DNA of 64,000 nt, taken from Rhynchopus euleeides (lineage: Eukaryota; Euglenozoa; Diplonemea; Diplonemida; Diplonemidae). Below, piece by piece: positions 1-12,437 of the stretch. The stretch is from positions 682,001-746,000 of the forward strand of contig OY723245.1 of NCBI GenBank assembly GCA_963210315.1, read 5' to 3'. The position numbers and the translations under genes are program-made. The notes beneath the pieces were generated by a model. That model saw only the letters and a program-made list of their open reading frames with translations. It did not search any database and was not told where the DNA came from. Positions within the stretch are counted from its first letter, which is position 1. Every line of letters begins with the position of its first letter.

Positions 1-829
1 CTAGCAGTGTGAAACCCCCTTTTTCTTTGGTGCCGACAATACCCAGGCACTGCGAAGAGCTAGGCACCTGCGCAGACCCTGTTCCATCCCTTTTTGCTTT
101 TTTTCCCCTTTGCAGTCGCTACACCGGGGCAGCCTGCTAATCGGCAGCCAAAAAAGGGGCTATCGTGCGACGACGATCAGCCAGTTTTGGGTGGTGGGAA
201 CATGATTTGGTTATTTCAGTTAGCCCCGGTTCTCGGGTGTGGGGGAGGGGGGATGTACAGGATAGGTGGTAGGGGCCAAATGCCGCTATATAGCGCTACC
301 TACACCATTGTTACGCATTTGGCTCCTGCAGTGCGGGGGTGTGAGGGGGGATGCTTTATGATTTCATCGCGGGGGATGGGGAGGGGGGGAGGGAGAGCTC
401 ATCACTGCGCGGTGCTGGAAGGAGGCATTATTCAGAAGAAGTTGGTGGATGCCCTCCCCCCACCCCCACCCCCTCCTCCGGCCCCCTCCCTGCTCTGTTG
501 AGAAAAAACAACCAAGCAAAAAAATAGCGTGCTTTGCCGACCACAGCGAAGATCCCATCCCCCCCCCCTCCCTTTCCGTTTGGTTTGCCGGCAGCGATTG
601 TTTTGCCCCCCTCCCCTTCCCCACCCCGTCTTCCTATTCCCTAGCCTGGGTCATGGGTAGGAGTAATAACTGATAGCCCATGCTCACCAAGCTTTTTCTG
701 ATGTGTTGTTGCTCCTGGCCACCTTTTCCGTTGGGTTGCTTAAATCTAAACGGAGGTCAAAGTGGTGGGCGTGCATCTGACTTGCCCTGGATGTTGCTGT
801 GCGGTGAGGTCGGTGCCCATGGAGGCTGC
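1..829. other. Intergenic, no gene recognised
   Basis: No reading frame here looks like a real protein. The stretch is rich in C and G runs and includes one copy of a short dispersed repeat at 29-75. The rightmost bases would be the 3' untranslated region of the minus-strand gene that ends at 830. Confidence 0.5.
29..75. repeat. 47-nt dispersed repeat, copy 1
   Basis: This segment begins with GGTGCCGACAAT and ends with CTGCGCAG. It matches 35335-35380 in the same orientation, with one single-base gap and a few substitutions, about 80-85 percent identity by eye. Neither copy lies in a recognised gene. It may be the end of a larger interspersed repeat or a conserved small RNA; the sequence alone does not decide. 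Confidence 0.6.
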
Positions 830-1684
830 TCACTGGTCCTGCTTCTCCACACCCTTCTGGAGGTGGAAGGTGAACTGCAGCAGCCTGGCCGTCAGGGTGA
901 AGTTCAGCGTGACGTACAGCACAAACAGAGTGAGCGCCTTGGCTGTCAGGGAGCGGTTCTTCGACTCGAAGATGTCACGTGCGGTGGTGAACGCGCGCGA
1001 CACATCCTCCTGCTCCGACACGGCGGTGCTGACGGCAGATGCCTTCGACAGCATGTACGCACTCGGGGGGAAGGTGTTGGCAGCGAGGGAGACAAAGTGG
1101 TATGCCGACTCGGCCTTCTGTGTCACCACCTCCATCAGAGGGGCGGATGTGTGCACGGCCTTCGCCTCGGATGCTGCCTCCAGCTCCTGCACGCGTGCCT
1201 CGGCTGCCCGTGCGCGTGTCTGTTCGCGCTCCAGAAGAAGCTCCTGCCTGCCCATCTGCGCCTTGACGTCCTCCACCTGCGCAGTCTTCGCCTCAGCAAG
1301 TGTTGCCTTCTCCTGGGCCAGTGCGGCGTTCTTCTCTGCGAGCTCAGCCTTCTCTGCCGCCTGCTGCTGTGCAAGCGCGGCCTTCTCTGCGGCCAGTGCC
1401 GCCTGCTTCTCTGCGAGAGCGGCCTTCTCCTGAATCGTCGCGGCCAGTGCGTTCTTCTCCTCCTTCGTCTGGTGCAGCTGCTGCTTCAGGGCATCCACCT
1501 CCGCGTTGTACTCGTTAATCGACACGTAGTTCGTCGTGTCGAGGGCCGGAGGAGGGGCGGCCCCGTTCATCACCTCCGCCGCAGCCGGCTCGGCCTCACC
1601 CTTCGAAGGGGACCCGTGGTGGTGGTGGCGGCCCTTGCCGCTCTTGGCGTTCCTGCCCTTGCCGTTACCCTGCACGGCGGACAT
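830..1684 (-). CDS. Coiled-coil protein with C-terminal membrane segment
   Basis: The protein is 284 residues. The ATG at 1684 is chosen because the upstream open frame is low-complexity and because TTATCTCACAG, a plausible splice acceptor, lies 5' of it. An N-terminal basic and histidine-rich segment (GKGRHHHHGS) is followed at about residues 45-175 by a long alanine, glutamate, lysine and glutamine-rich coiled coil with near-heptad AAEKAALAQ-type units. After a short folded region comes a hydrophobic stretch near the C-terminus (LTLFVLYVTLNFTLTARLL) and a short polar tail. That layout suggests a tail-anchored or hairpin membrane protein with a cytosolic coiled coil, such as a tether or scaffold. 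No named family was recognised and the membrane role is inferred from hydrophobicity only. Confidence 0.75.
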   Translation of the reverse strand: MSAVQGNGKGRNAKSGKGRHHHHGSPSKGEAEPAAAEVMNGAAPPPALDTTNYVSINEYNAEVDALKQQLHQTKEEKNALAATIQEKAALAEKQAALAAEKAALAQQQAAEKAELAEKNAALAQEKATLAEAKTAQVEDVKAQMGRQELLLEREQTRARAAEARVQELEAASEAKAVHTSAPLMEVVTQKAESAYHFVSLAANTFPPSAYMLSKASAVSTAVSEQEDVSRAFTTARDIFESKNRSLTAKALTLFVLYVTLNFTLTARLLQFTFHLQKGVEKQDQ

Positions 1685-3785
1685 CTTGTTTTGATGCAGG
1701 AGGGTGTGGCGGGTGCGAGCTGTTGCTGATGTCTGCTGTGAGATAAGGTCGCTGTGTTGCTGAAGACACCCTGCAGGAGGTTGGTGGGTGTGGTGTGCGC
1801 GACCCACAGATAAAGAAGCTGGAGTACAATAACAAACATGGGGGGTCAGGGGAATGAACTGCGGCATTTTCTCTCGAATTCCATCACGCAACTGCCACAG
1901 ACTGACGTTCCCTTGCTTGTTTCGGCAACCACAAACTAGCGCGGAAGGACCAGCAGCCCTTTGGCTCTGTCTCAACAACATTCATGCTGGCACGTCAATG
2001 CGGCTGACATTTGCCACGTTGCGACCTGGAAAAGTTTTTGAACGATTTTGTCCTCCTAACACCACCCAGGGCCCAGGGGTTTTCCTCCCGGCGGACACCA
2101 AACCACCCACCCCACCACCCTTACAAAACACCAGGCCACACTTCAGACAGGATCACGGACACGAAGAGTATGTTTTGGGATAGAACGATTTTCAACCCAA
2201 CACCAACAGCACCACCGACCTTCACACCACCAAACTAGACGACCGTGAGACCATTCGTTCTTCGAGGAACGAGGATAAAATCCGACAGCCTTGAATTCCG
2301 ATTCGGCAAATCATTTGCGTTTTTGTATTTTTGTCTCGTGTTTTTTCTGTTGACGACACCCTCCCCCAACCCCCATCCCGCATCGCCCAGACTTGGTGTG
2401 GCCAAAACGATGCCCCGACGCTTCCTTTCAGATTCGCTCCGACGTCGGGATTTGTGCCCTCCCAACTGCGATGGTAGAGGGGCCATTTTTACTTCTTCGC
2501 TCCTTGTAATAATACCACACATACACACACAAAAGAGACATCACCAGACCCACAAACACACAGGCAGTGAGCTGGGTCACCCACTGAATACAGAGAACAA
2601 AACGATGCACCCCGTATGCCCACGAAAGCCATTGCACTCCAGGTAGATGTGTTTCTCTCGCCACTGGCCGCGGCAAATTCTCAGTTCTCACCACTGCCGG
2701 CGTCTGACTCCATCATATTGACAGCCGAGCTGAGGGCATAACGAACTGAGAATGGCCTTTTCCTCCGCCAGGCCCCTGAGTTGACACACACAGCTGATAC
2801 AGGCAGCGAGATCGAAGGCAAGGCGCGCATCGTTGCGGTGGCAAACCAAAATAAAAATGCTGCGCCTCACCAGGCCAGGGCACACTACCATGGAAAACAT
2901 GCTGCAAGCCTCGAGGCCTGTTGGTACAGGGGGGGCACTCATGACAGGGATCACAGGACACAAGGGAAACACACCCAGACACCCTGTGTATGCACCAGGG
3001 CGGGGAGTGTCAAACCCGTCGGAGGGAGTGAACAACATCACCGATACAGGCGGCATCCAAAAGTTCTGGAGGATCCTCTAACGGCAAGTGCGTGATGTTG
3101 TTGTGTGTTGGAAGGCTCTCTATGTACGTGTATCTGCGGTGGCCACATGTCTGCCTGCTGGAATGTTTGTCGAAAGCAAAACAAACCCAGCCACCCAAAC
3201 CACCGCACATACATGAAACTTCTTGCGGGAGTGAAGACCGCACCGAGCCGTAACTCATGATGCGATCCCTACTGTCATTCGCTTATGTGGGAATGCCGCT
3301 GGCGTTTGCAGTGCGCACCGCACCGAGCACTCAGCTCTTGATGCGGATGGAACACAGGCACATGTTTATTGGAGGTGCGGAAAGCACACCGAGCACATCC
3401 TATGCTCTTGATGCGATCTCCACTGCGCACAACAGCACAACTCACACACACACGCCTTTGCCATCATCAGCACCATCAGCACACAGCAGAGCTGTGCAAT
3501 GACATGATGTCCACCCCACGACCCACGCATAAAACGGCACAGCACGGCTCCACCGAGCCCCTGGGAAGAAGGCAGGGCACTGGTGCCCGAATGCCGCTTA
3601 GCAGGGAGCATCGTGTGCCGTGGGGTGACGGAGTTAAAAAATATCGGGACAAAAACCCGGGGGGGGTGGGGGGGATGAGAGAGTACTGAGTGAGCAGCAA
3701 CCAAAAAAAGTGAAGACAAATCAATCATCACGCAAGCAATGCAGGGTGGGGGGGGGGGGCAAGGCTGGACAAATGCTGCATTTTA

Positions 3786-3870
3786 AAAATAAAAAACATA
3801 AAATAAAATAAAGTGCAATAAAATGCAGTAAAGTGCAGTAAAATGCAGTAAAGTGCAATAAAGTGCAGGA
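3786..3870. repeat. AT-rich minisatellite (AAATGCAGTAAAGTGCAGT units)
   Basis: Alternating units of about 9-10 bases, AATGCAGTA and AAGTGCAATA, repeat about eight times. A second array of the same units in the same orientation lies at 4544-4597. The outer flanks of the two arrays contain CAAGGCTGG in opposite orientation next to long G runs, so the 0.9-kb interval may be one mobile unit. No duplicated target site was found. Confidence 0.7.
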
Positions 3871-4543
3871 GAGCGTGTTGTAGGGGTGGCTCGGCGTGAC
3901 GGTGAGCAGGATGCTGACCTGCCGTGCCAGGGGACCCTGATCCGCCCACTCTGGCCAACACAAGGCCACCAAGGCAGTGCCCCCGCCAGGCCCGCCCTGC
4001 TGCTGTTCGGCATGCTTGATGCTGCTTCCGAGTGCCGGGGCCAATCAGGCAGCAGGCGCACCCCAGCACCGCAGGCGCAGCAGGGCGGACCAGCACGGCG
4101 GTGTGCGGTGGGCAGTCCACCTTCCTCGGACGTTGTACAGCTGAGCTCTGGCGTACGGGTTCTTCACCATCCCGTTCGGGGAGGCTGGACATCAGAGCGG
4201 ACTGAAAGCACTCAAAGCAGGACTGAAGCCAGGCGGAGGCCGCACCGATCAGGTCCTGCGAACCCACCGACCCAACATAGGCAGGGCACATCCATCCCGG
4301 CCTGCATTCTCTGCCGGAGCCTTGGTGCGTCCCTGTGACCTTCAGGAGAACCTCCGTGCAGGAGCGGTACTTTTTGCCATCTTCTGCGGGTTTGCGGCTG
4401 TCCGCAAACTTGCAGACGTGGCTGCACCTCTGTAAAGTGGGTGTGACTCCAGCATTTGGCCTGTCCATAGTGGTCCTCCCAGCTGTACGTATGCGAAGCC
4501 CAAGGCACCACTAAGGACCATGCACTTTATCCAAAAATCCGGA

Positions 4544-4597
4544 AAATAAAATACAATAAAATGCAGTAAAATAAAGTGCAGTAAAGTGCAGTAAAAA
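4544..4597. repeat. AT-rich minisatellite, second array
   Basis: Same units as the array at 3786-3870, same orientation. It is followed by TTTGCTGCCAGCCTTG and a run of about 16 G. The first array is preceded by a G run and CAAGGCTGG, so the outer sequences are partly inverted relative to each other. Confidence 0.65.
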
Positions 4598-4939
4598 TTT
4601 GCTGCCAGCCTTGGGGGGGGGGGGGGGGTTTGTGAAGAAAATACGGAAAATGCCGCTGGTGAAGGCGTGTTTGTACGGAGCCCACAGGCGACCGGCAGTA
4701 CCAGCGTGGGCCTCAGGTTTGGCAAAGGGATGCAGTAACTGCAACACCGGTTGCGTGTGCAAGGCCAAGAGTAAGAAGAGGATGGGGGAAAGGTGGAAGG
4801 GGGGGGAGGCGTGACGAACGGGTTGCTGATTATGTTTGGAAGGCTCGCTGCGTTCCAGTCTTTTGATTTCTCAACTCTTGTCTGAGCAGTGCAGGCACAG
4901 CCCCTCTGGCGAGGGAGGGCGTTGCAAGCTCCACTCACG

Positions 4940-5001
4940 ACGCGGTAGTCCAGTCCCGGAGACGATTCTGGGAACGAGCCACTACCCCTGGACTACCGCG
5001 T
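4940..5001. repeat. 14-bp perfect inverted repeat (hairpin)
   Basis: ACGCGGTAGTCCAG at 4940-4953 is the exact reverse complement of 4988-5001, with a 34-base loop. No gene adjoins it. It could be the remains of a small inverted-repeat element or a structured RNA. Confidence 0.6.
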
Positions 5002-8000
5002 TGTGCTGTTTTGACACTTCCTGTTTGGGCGCAGTGCATCTCACAACTCGTTTGCCCCTTCCTCGATTTTTTGGGAATTTTTTTGTGGACTGCTCACCAC
5101 TTCTCGATCCGATTTGCGCCCTCACCACCCATGATGCCTTTACAAGTCGCACAACTCGCGAGTCAGATCCCGCAGTCAAGGGGGACTGGGGGCGCTGCTT
5201 TCGTTGGCCCGAAGACCTGGCTGCCGCGAGTATATTTATTTTGGATTTGCTGAGAGAGTGGAACCTGAATTCAAATCGTAGAGCTTGCATAGCGCCCCGT
5301 GACAGGTGAAGGGCAGAGCGGAAGCCGACAGCGTGACTGAGTCACGAAACGGTGTTCGTGCCGGAATGGCCCAATCCACACAGCCATTGTGCGCAAATAC
5401 CCCATTTCTTTATTTAGATCGTCAAAAAAGGCAGTGAAAAAACACTCGCTTGATTCTGTTTCTGAATTTCTTGTAGGGGTTCACATGCGGGCCCACACAA
5501 CCCCCATCCCATTGATCCTTCCCTTTTTTTTCGCGATCAGCAAAACAAACGCTTTCCAACCACAGCCACGCGACGGAGCCAATAGTCCACCATAACATAT
5601 CAAGACACCTGTCTAAACAGGCATCATGCCTCCACATGCGGCCGACTCTCCGCCGTGAAAGCGTATATACACACCACGCAACCTTCTCTCTCTCTCCCTC
5701 CCCTCCACCCCCCCCCCCCGGCGCACCAAGAAAGGCAGCCGTCGATGGTTTATTTTCATGTGGATATATTTTGTAACATTGCGTCGGGGGTGGGGATGGC
5801 GTGGTTAGGGGAGCGGTGAGGAGAGGAGTGGTGCCTCCCCCGTAACGGCATCGGTAAACGTTACTCCACACACACCCGCCCGCCACACCCCACCCCACCC
5901 CCCATGCATGGAAGAGCAGCGAAGCTCCATTGCCCCCACACACCCCCCACAGGCTCGAAGGGTCCCGGGGGGAGGTGGGGGGGGGGGGGGTTTTTTTGGT
6001 GGGCCGAGGGGAAGACGCATTCGGTACATAAGGAACGAACCCCGTCACCTCAGCGGCACCACATGATGAGTTGGCACTGTCCGGAGACGCATTCAAAGAA
6101 GGGGGGTGGGGTGGGGTGGGGTGCAGTGGGTAGGCCTTGTTTTGCTACCATTTTTTTTTCACTCTCAAGTGCAGAAAGCGAGCTGTCCCAGCAAGGATCA
6201 GACGGTGTCACACTGGCCACCCTCTACGCTCTTCAGCGCCGGCAGCGTATATTTACAGCATGACCAGTCAAAACAACACGATGCCCGTACACCCCCAATG
6301 CCCGTTGAACAGCCCCCGGTGAAAGAGCCGCTGGTTCAAATTCTTCTGGGAACGATCGCACATATTGTCGAACAGGGCTCAGTGGGAAGGGATTATGCCA
6401 ATGGACGGGTTGGTGTCCAACGAGCAAACAATAAAACGGCCGTGGTGTGGAGGTGGAGAAGGGGGGGGGGGGGGGCGGGCGAGTTTTTTTTACATTGTCC
6501 TTCGGCAAGACAGGGGCGGGGGGGATGCACCTTTCCGCCAGCTCTTCCTCTGAGGCGCTGCCCTGTGTCGGCCTGCCACACAGAAGCTGCCGTGATGGGG
6601 GAGGGGTGGTCGTTCTTTGTGCCCTCCCGATCGACACCGTCCCCACCACCGCTCTGCTCCGCAGGCATTCCTCCCAACCCTTCGGTGGTGGCAGACCCAC
6701 GCTGTGTTTCAAACTCGCTCTCAAAATGAAGCAAACATGGTTCGGCAAAAAAAGGTGACACTTCAGTTCGTCCGCTCTTCTCCTTTGCTGCTTGTGATTC
6801 GTTTGGTGCGGTGGTGATTCCACACGCACTTTATAAACAACCCTCTTGCCTGATGAAGGGGGTGGTGTGCGAGAGCACGGACAGAACTAAAATGACACCT
6901 TCCGCGCGAAGGCCGTGTGCGTGGGAAAAAATCCAAAAAAAAGAAAGGCAAGGGCACCAGATAAAAGGAAAAGCCATATGATGAACAAAAAACATGATCT
7001 GAAGGCTGTTCGCCCCTCGTTGTCAAAGTGTCGGTGTGATACACAAAAAAATGATGACAGGTGCTAACAGGGCGGGCTGGACATGCGGAGAAAATCCACC
7101 GCCGAGTCGACCAACCTTCACGGGGAGGTATGCCTCTGAGCGTTTCTTTTGTGTCGATGTGCCTGTTCAGACAGGGAACTTCTTTGATCCCACACGGGGG
7201 AGGAGTTGAAAAGGTACCATTCCAGCGCTCCTCCTCATTCTCTACGTGGTTGCATCTGTTGGCGGCGACTTCCATACACACCAAGCAAATCCTTCTGCCT
7301 AGTGGTGTGCAGATCACGGTTGGTACAACTGGATAACACCTTCCGCTCGAACTCCCATGTATGCTGCACCACCCCACCCCCACCCACACCCCGCAGCTCC
7401 CCATTGCAATCAAGGCGGTGTCGTGATTTGCCAAATATTTCTCACGCTCTCTGCAGTACATACTAAAGAGATCGAGCGACCCCAAAGAAAACGGTGTAGA
7501 GTATAAGCAGTCGAAAGGAAAGGGGGGGGAAAAAACCAAAGGATACAGACTGACTGACGCAACGGACTAAATTTGGAAAGCTTGAGGGTGGTGGGGTGGG
7601 ATGGGATGTGCTTGTGTGGGTGTGTGGCATTCAAGAGTCATCGGGCATATTTTTTTGGTCGCATTGTTTATTTTTTTGGCAGGATTCCTGAGGAAACGCA
7701 AAAAGAAAGACCTCCCACCCCCCCTGTGCAGAACGACGCCGACTCAACCCTCTTCGCAAACCCGACAGACGCTACTTTGCATTTTGTTCTCCACCCCGCA
7801 TGCCCCCTCCCCTCTTTATCCTTTGCGAATTGCCCCACAAGCCAGCCTGATGACCTGCTGGGTTTTGGAGCTCGCTTCGCTTGGAGAAGAGAAGACATGA
7901 GTCCCCAGATCTCCAAACAACCCCCCCCCCTTTTTATGGGGTGGGACGACCACAGCCCTGTCACACGGGATGACCCCTTTTTGGGGAGCGAGATACCCCC

Positions 8001-8543
8001 GCGCGGCGCCCCCCCCCCCCCCACCCCACCCCACACAAACACACATAATCACAGTACAATATGTTTTGAGGTTTCTTTCAAACCATCATATCAGCTCCCT
8101 GGATGGTATCTGATCCATATAAAAGGCAGAGAAATACACCGGGACTCCCTCATATGAACCCCACCTCCTCCTCCTCCTCCTCCACGGTGGGATCTTGTAA
8201 ATTTTACATGTAAAAATACCGATTTTTACATGTATTATACATGTATAATACTTGCATGTCAACTATTATACATGTATAATACATGTATATGCCTGAAATA
8301 TACATGTAAAATACATGTATATCAAGTAAAAATACATGTATAATACTAGCATGTCAACTATTATCCACCTGATTTGGCCAAAAACGGGTTCCGCCGAACG
8401 CCGCCACACCAACGCCCAACTCCGCCCAACTCCGCCAAACTCGGGCCAAAATTAGCTCCAAAAGTGGCGGATACTACCTTTTCCGCCCTTGGGGGGCGGG
8501 GGGGGGGGTAGGGGGGGTCAAATGCCCCCCCTTTTACGTGGAT

Positions 8544-9636
8544 AAACACGATTTTTCAAAAAACCGGCGCAGAGGCCCCAAAGCCCCCGTAAACCCTCCA
8601 AACCCCCCCAGATCGGTCCGGAAACCCATCGAACCCCACTTTTCCACCATTCCGGGCACCTCAGGTGCCCGAATTGGGGTACCTAAATTTTGTGCCACCG
8701 TTTGGTACCGTACAGTGCCACTGTGTGGGAGGTTGGAAAAGAAAATGCCCCAACACACCACATCTGAGGGTTGCAATGCATGTTGCTTGCCAACCACGTC
8801 ATCCGGTGGGTGTCAGGCGCTATGTAGGTGGCATCAGCCAGGTCTTCGATGTGTTCTGGCTTGTATATGTACCTCCCTGCCTGCGGCACAGGCACTGCCT
8901 TTGTCCCCCACACCAGCCACAGAGAGCGTATTGTACTCGGTCCACGGTTGCTGATTCATTGTGATGCGTTGTATCCTCGAGTGAACGTCACACACTAGTG
9001 GCACCACCACCCGCCATCCGAGAGCTGTATTGACTTTGCGCCCTTCCGTTGCATTCACCTCGCCACGCATATTGCACTGTTCAGTACCAGTGCTCTTGGG
9101 CCAGGCAAAGTAGACCGCAGCAACTACCAATTCTGCACAATGGGTACCACGACAGCGCACTTCGTGTGTTCCCGGAATGTACAGCTCGTGTTGCAACAGT
9201 CGTTGTCAACACATCCCGGTTGTGGAGCACTGCTGCACAGGAATCACACGACCATCTGGACTTGTTCCGTACCTACAGGCAGCCTCCCGGTGCATGGTGA
9301 CAGGGGGGTACATATACAAGCCAGAACACATCGAAGACCTGGCTGATGCCACCTACATAGCGCCTGACACCCACCGGATGACGTGGTTGGCAAGCAACAT
9401 GCATTGCAACCCTCAGATGTGGTGTGTTGGGGCATTTTCTTTTCCAACCTCCCACACAGTGGCACTGTACGGTACCAAACGGTGGCACAAAATTTAGGTA
9501 CCCCAATTCGGGCACCTGAGGTGCCCGGAATGGTGGAAAAGTGGGGTTCGATGGGTTTCCGGACCGATCTGGGGGGGTTTGGAGGGTTTACGGGGGCTTT
9601 GGGGCCTCTGCGCCGGTTTTTTGAAAAATCGTGTTT
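8544..9636. repeat. 336-bp near-perfect inverted repeat with 421-base spacer
   Basis: Arms 8544-8879 and 9301-9636 are near-exact reverse complements; the few differences are near the ends. The same open frame, beginning MVGKQHALQPSD, appears on the minus strand of the left arm and the plus strand of the right arm, which shows the symmetry. The spacer shows no recognised gene. A transcript would fold into a long double-stranded hairpin. The arms contain CCTCCAAACCCCCC-type polypurine/polypyrimidine stretches. Function unknown. Confidence 0.85.
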
Positions 9637-9704
9637 GTCACCCCCATTTGACCCCCCCTAGGGGGGGGGGGGGGTATGGTACTGGGGGTTTCTCAAAATT
9701 TCGG

Positions 9705-9910
9705 CTACCTACCACCCCCCGTGTATATGTCACCCCCCCCAGGTGCAAAAATCGGGAGGGGGGTGACATGAACACACCTTTTAGGGGGTGACATATACAC
9801 GGGGGGTGGTAGGTTAGTGTATGTCACCCCCCGCCAGGGCCGCTTGGGGGTGACATAAACACACCCCTTTTGGGGGGTGACATATACACGGGGGGTGGTA
9901 GGTATTTGGG
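9705..9910. repeat. Short repeats of GGGGGTGACAT(A)AACACACC in both orientations
   Basis: Several copies of a unit resembling GGGGGTGACATATACACGG occur in direct and inverted orientation within 200 bases, separated by ACACACC and GGTGGTAGGT words. It belongs to the interior of the 5.2-kb element. Confidence 0.65.
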
Positions 9911-10896
9911 GACCAAGTGAGTTTAGCAGGGTTTTCACGTGTCACGAATGTGACACGCATGTCGGGAATAGTCGCGGGTTGTGGAACTTGTCGCTGTGGA
10001 AGAGGGAGTATGGTTTTGAGGCCCCCCGCCCCCCAGGTTCCCTGCCCACCTGGATGACTCAAGCGCCTCACACCGGGCAGGGGGTCTGAGTTCTGCGGAA
10101 CTGGCTTCAAGGGACGCCCCCTCGTAATGACTGGGTGGATGGAGCCAAGTAATACCAGGTGGTCGGACACCGGAACTCTCGGCATTTATTAGTCGCGGGA
10201 ACTGTGTCCGTGTGGTAGGTGACCCCTTCCGATTCCACTGATTCCACTCTTGAACATGTAGTGTTGAAAGATACTTGGTGTTCTGATGTTTTACAGGGTA
10301 CTTGACAAAGGAAAGAGGGTGGTCAGTCTTGTGATCCACCCTGAATCCTTCCTGTGAGCAGCAGATCCACAACACCTCGACTTCTTTCAGCGGCTGTATT
10401 GATATTGCCTGACACAGCAAACATGATTCAATTGGAGGAACAAGCCTCGTACACCAGCGGCCCAAAAGGTGGATTTCATGTATGGTTTTAGGATTTCCCT
10501 TACTACTGATGGTGTAGAGACTACAAAGCCTGACCTGATGACGCCGCCATGAACCTGGGAGACACGCCGCGTGAGAAGGGACCTCGGTGCGGGGTGGCGT
10601 GAAGATCCTGCCTGAGTGCCCTCGTCGGGACCCGCGGTAAACCGTGGCGTTCCCCCCGAGGCAAGTCCAGGACGAAGGTTGCAGATAACCGCTGCACCTC
10701 TTCGTCCGAAAGGAGCTCACAGGATAGGGGAACTGCCCACACCCCACTCACGACAGTGTATCCGAAAGGTGCACTGCGTGTGTGGTGGCGGTGTCGGGTC
10801 CAGACCCACCTCGTTCCCCCATGCCCGTCAGTTGTTGCCCCTCCAGGGGTGGCTGCTGTCTGGCATGGGGGGCGCCCTCCCTGCCTTGCAAGGAAA

Positions 10897-11140
10897 AATG
10901 TAGAACGGCATGCTGCCCGTTTCTTCATTTTTTCACCTTGCCTGGCAGGGGGGGGCCCACCCTCACGGGGGGAAAAAGAGGAACGGCATGCTGCCCGTTC
11001 ACTCTTTTTTCCTCCCGTCGTGGGTGGGCGACCAACTACCCGGGGTATCCGGCCGGGTACCCGGCTGGGTATCCGGCCCGGGTACCCGGATCCGGGTACC
11101 CGGGCCGGTAACCGGGACCTCCCGGGTACCCGGAAAGGTG
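10897..11140. repeat. Palindromic CCGGGTACCCGG-type repeat cluster
   Basis: Two direct copies of GAACGGCATGCTGCCCGTT (about 10903 and 10981) precede a cluster at about 11036-11140 built from CCGGGTA and GGGTACCC words, many self-complementary. The block can fold into alternative hairpins. No gene was recognised. Confidence 0.6.
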
Positions 11141-11720
11141 GAGACCGCGTCGTGCACCCACCCACCCACCCCACGGTTCCATACAGTCACCCATGTCCAT
11201 GCTCATTCTACACAGTCACCCAGGTCGTCTCGTCATCCTGCACGCTGTGTGGGGGCAGACAGGTCCTTCCACACCAAGTTTGGTCCGGCGTGACGTTTGC
11301 AAACCCTCCCGGGTGACCAGAAGACGACCCCCCCCAGGGGGGTTCCATAGGGGGTTTCCATTTTAAACGGTCCCCCACCGCCCAACTCCGCCCAACTCCG
11401 CCAAACTCAGGGCAAAATCAGGTGGATTATACATGTATTTTTACTTGATATACATGTATTTTACATGTATATTTCATGCATTTACATGTATTTTACATGT
11501 ATAATACTTGTCATGCAAGTATTATACATGTAAAATACTTGCATGACAAGTAAAATACATGTATTTTACTTGCATGCAAGTATTTTACTTGTCATGCAAG
11601 TATTATACATGTATTTTACTTGTCGTGCAAGTATTTTACATGTATAATACTTGCATGACAAGTATTATACATGTAAAATACATGTAAATGCATGAAATAT
11701 ACATGTAAAATACATGTATA

Positions 11721-12370
11721 CAGTGCCGCAGAAAAGTTTCGAACGAACAAAAGTTTTAAAATTCTCCGTTCGAAAGTTTTTTCGTCTCAAAACTTCTGTT
11801 TTGTTTTAAAAGTTATTTTCCTGCATCATGGGAGTTTCCTAGAGGTGTGTGGATGATGTGCCACATGTGCAACACTCCAGCGCTGTGAACAGGCAGTCTT
11901 TGGGTCAGGCGGGTGTCAGCATCCTTCAACCTCACTCAGGTTACTCCTATCTGTCCCCTATCGCCAGGTTTGCTGCGAGTTGCCCAAAGCGGATGAGCTT
12001 GCGGATCGCAGGCAGAGAGGCCAGAAGAGGAATGTCCAACCTCAACAGGGTCGTTATCCCAGTCGAGTGGTTTCCGCAACCGAGCGGTCCATCCCTCCAA
12101 ACCACTCGACATGGGGGCCTTTTCGAGTCCACTGGATGCTGACATCGCAAATAGAATGACCTCGACCTGTCCAGTCCTGTCAAGAAGTATTTTTAGTATC
12201 TCTCTTGTCAAGAAATCTTTGTCCGAAAACACTTCGGAGAAAGATCCTTGACTTTGAAACAAAGTATTGAACAAAAGAATGTTTTAAAATTTATCGAGAA
12301 CCGCGATTTTCGTCTTAAAACTTAAAATTATCTTAAAATTTATCGTGTTCGAAACTTTTCTGTGGCACTG
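11721..12370. mobile_element. TA-flanked Tc1/mariner-type non-autonomous element
   Basis: The element begins CAGTGCCGCAGAAAAGTTTC and ends with the matching inverted terminus, differing at one or two bases (TTTTCTGTGGCACTG). It is flanked by TA at 11719-11720 and 12371-12372. CAGTG termini and a TA target duplication are typical of the Tc1/mariner superfamily. At 650 bp with no transposase frame it would need a transposase in trans. An empty site exists in the window: around 8317-8323 the flanks are joined with a single TA. Confidence 0.85.
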
Positions 12371-12437
12371 TATCAAGTAAAAATACATGTATAATAGTTG
12401 ACATGCAAGTATTATACATGTATTTTTACTTGATATA

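Larger units (their letters stand above)
1685..8182. other. Long gene-free stretch with minisatellites
   Basis: I see no convincing gene on either strand over this 6.5 kb. It holds long C and G homopolymer runs, a TGCAGTAAA-type minisatellite near 3.8 and 4.55 kb, a 14-bp hairpin at 4940-5001, and a TCC microsatellite at about 8163-8182 abutting the 5.2-kb palindromic element. Open frames here are low-complexity and proline, glycine or histidine rich. Confidence 0.5.

Noticed and set aside
5422..6096. 224-codon minus-strand frame near 5.4-6.1 kb
   Set aside because: Proline, threonine and glycine low-complexity generated by C and G runs.
6325..6360. GGTTCAAATTC resembling a tRNA T-loop
   Set aside because: No pairing acceptor stem or anticodon arm could be drawn.
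9935..10747. 270-codon minus-strand frame within the 5.2-kb element
   Set aside because: Contains no recognised motif and lies in repeat DNA; could be a degraded element gene but evidence is lacking.
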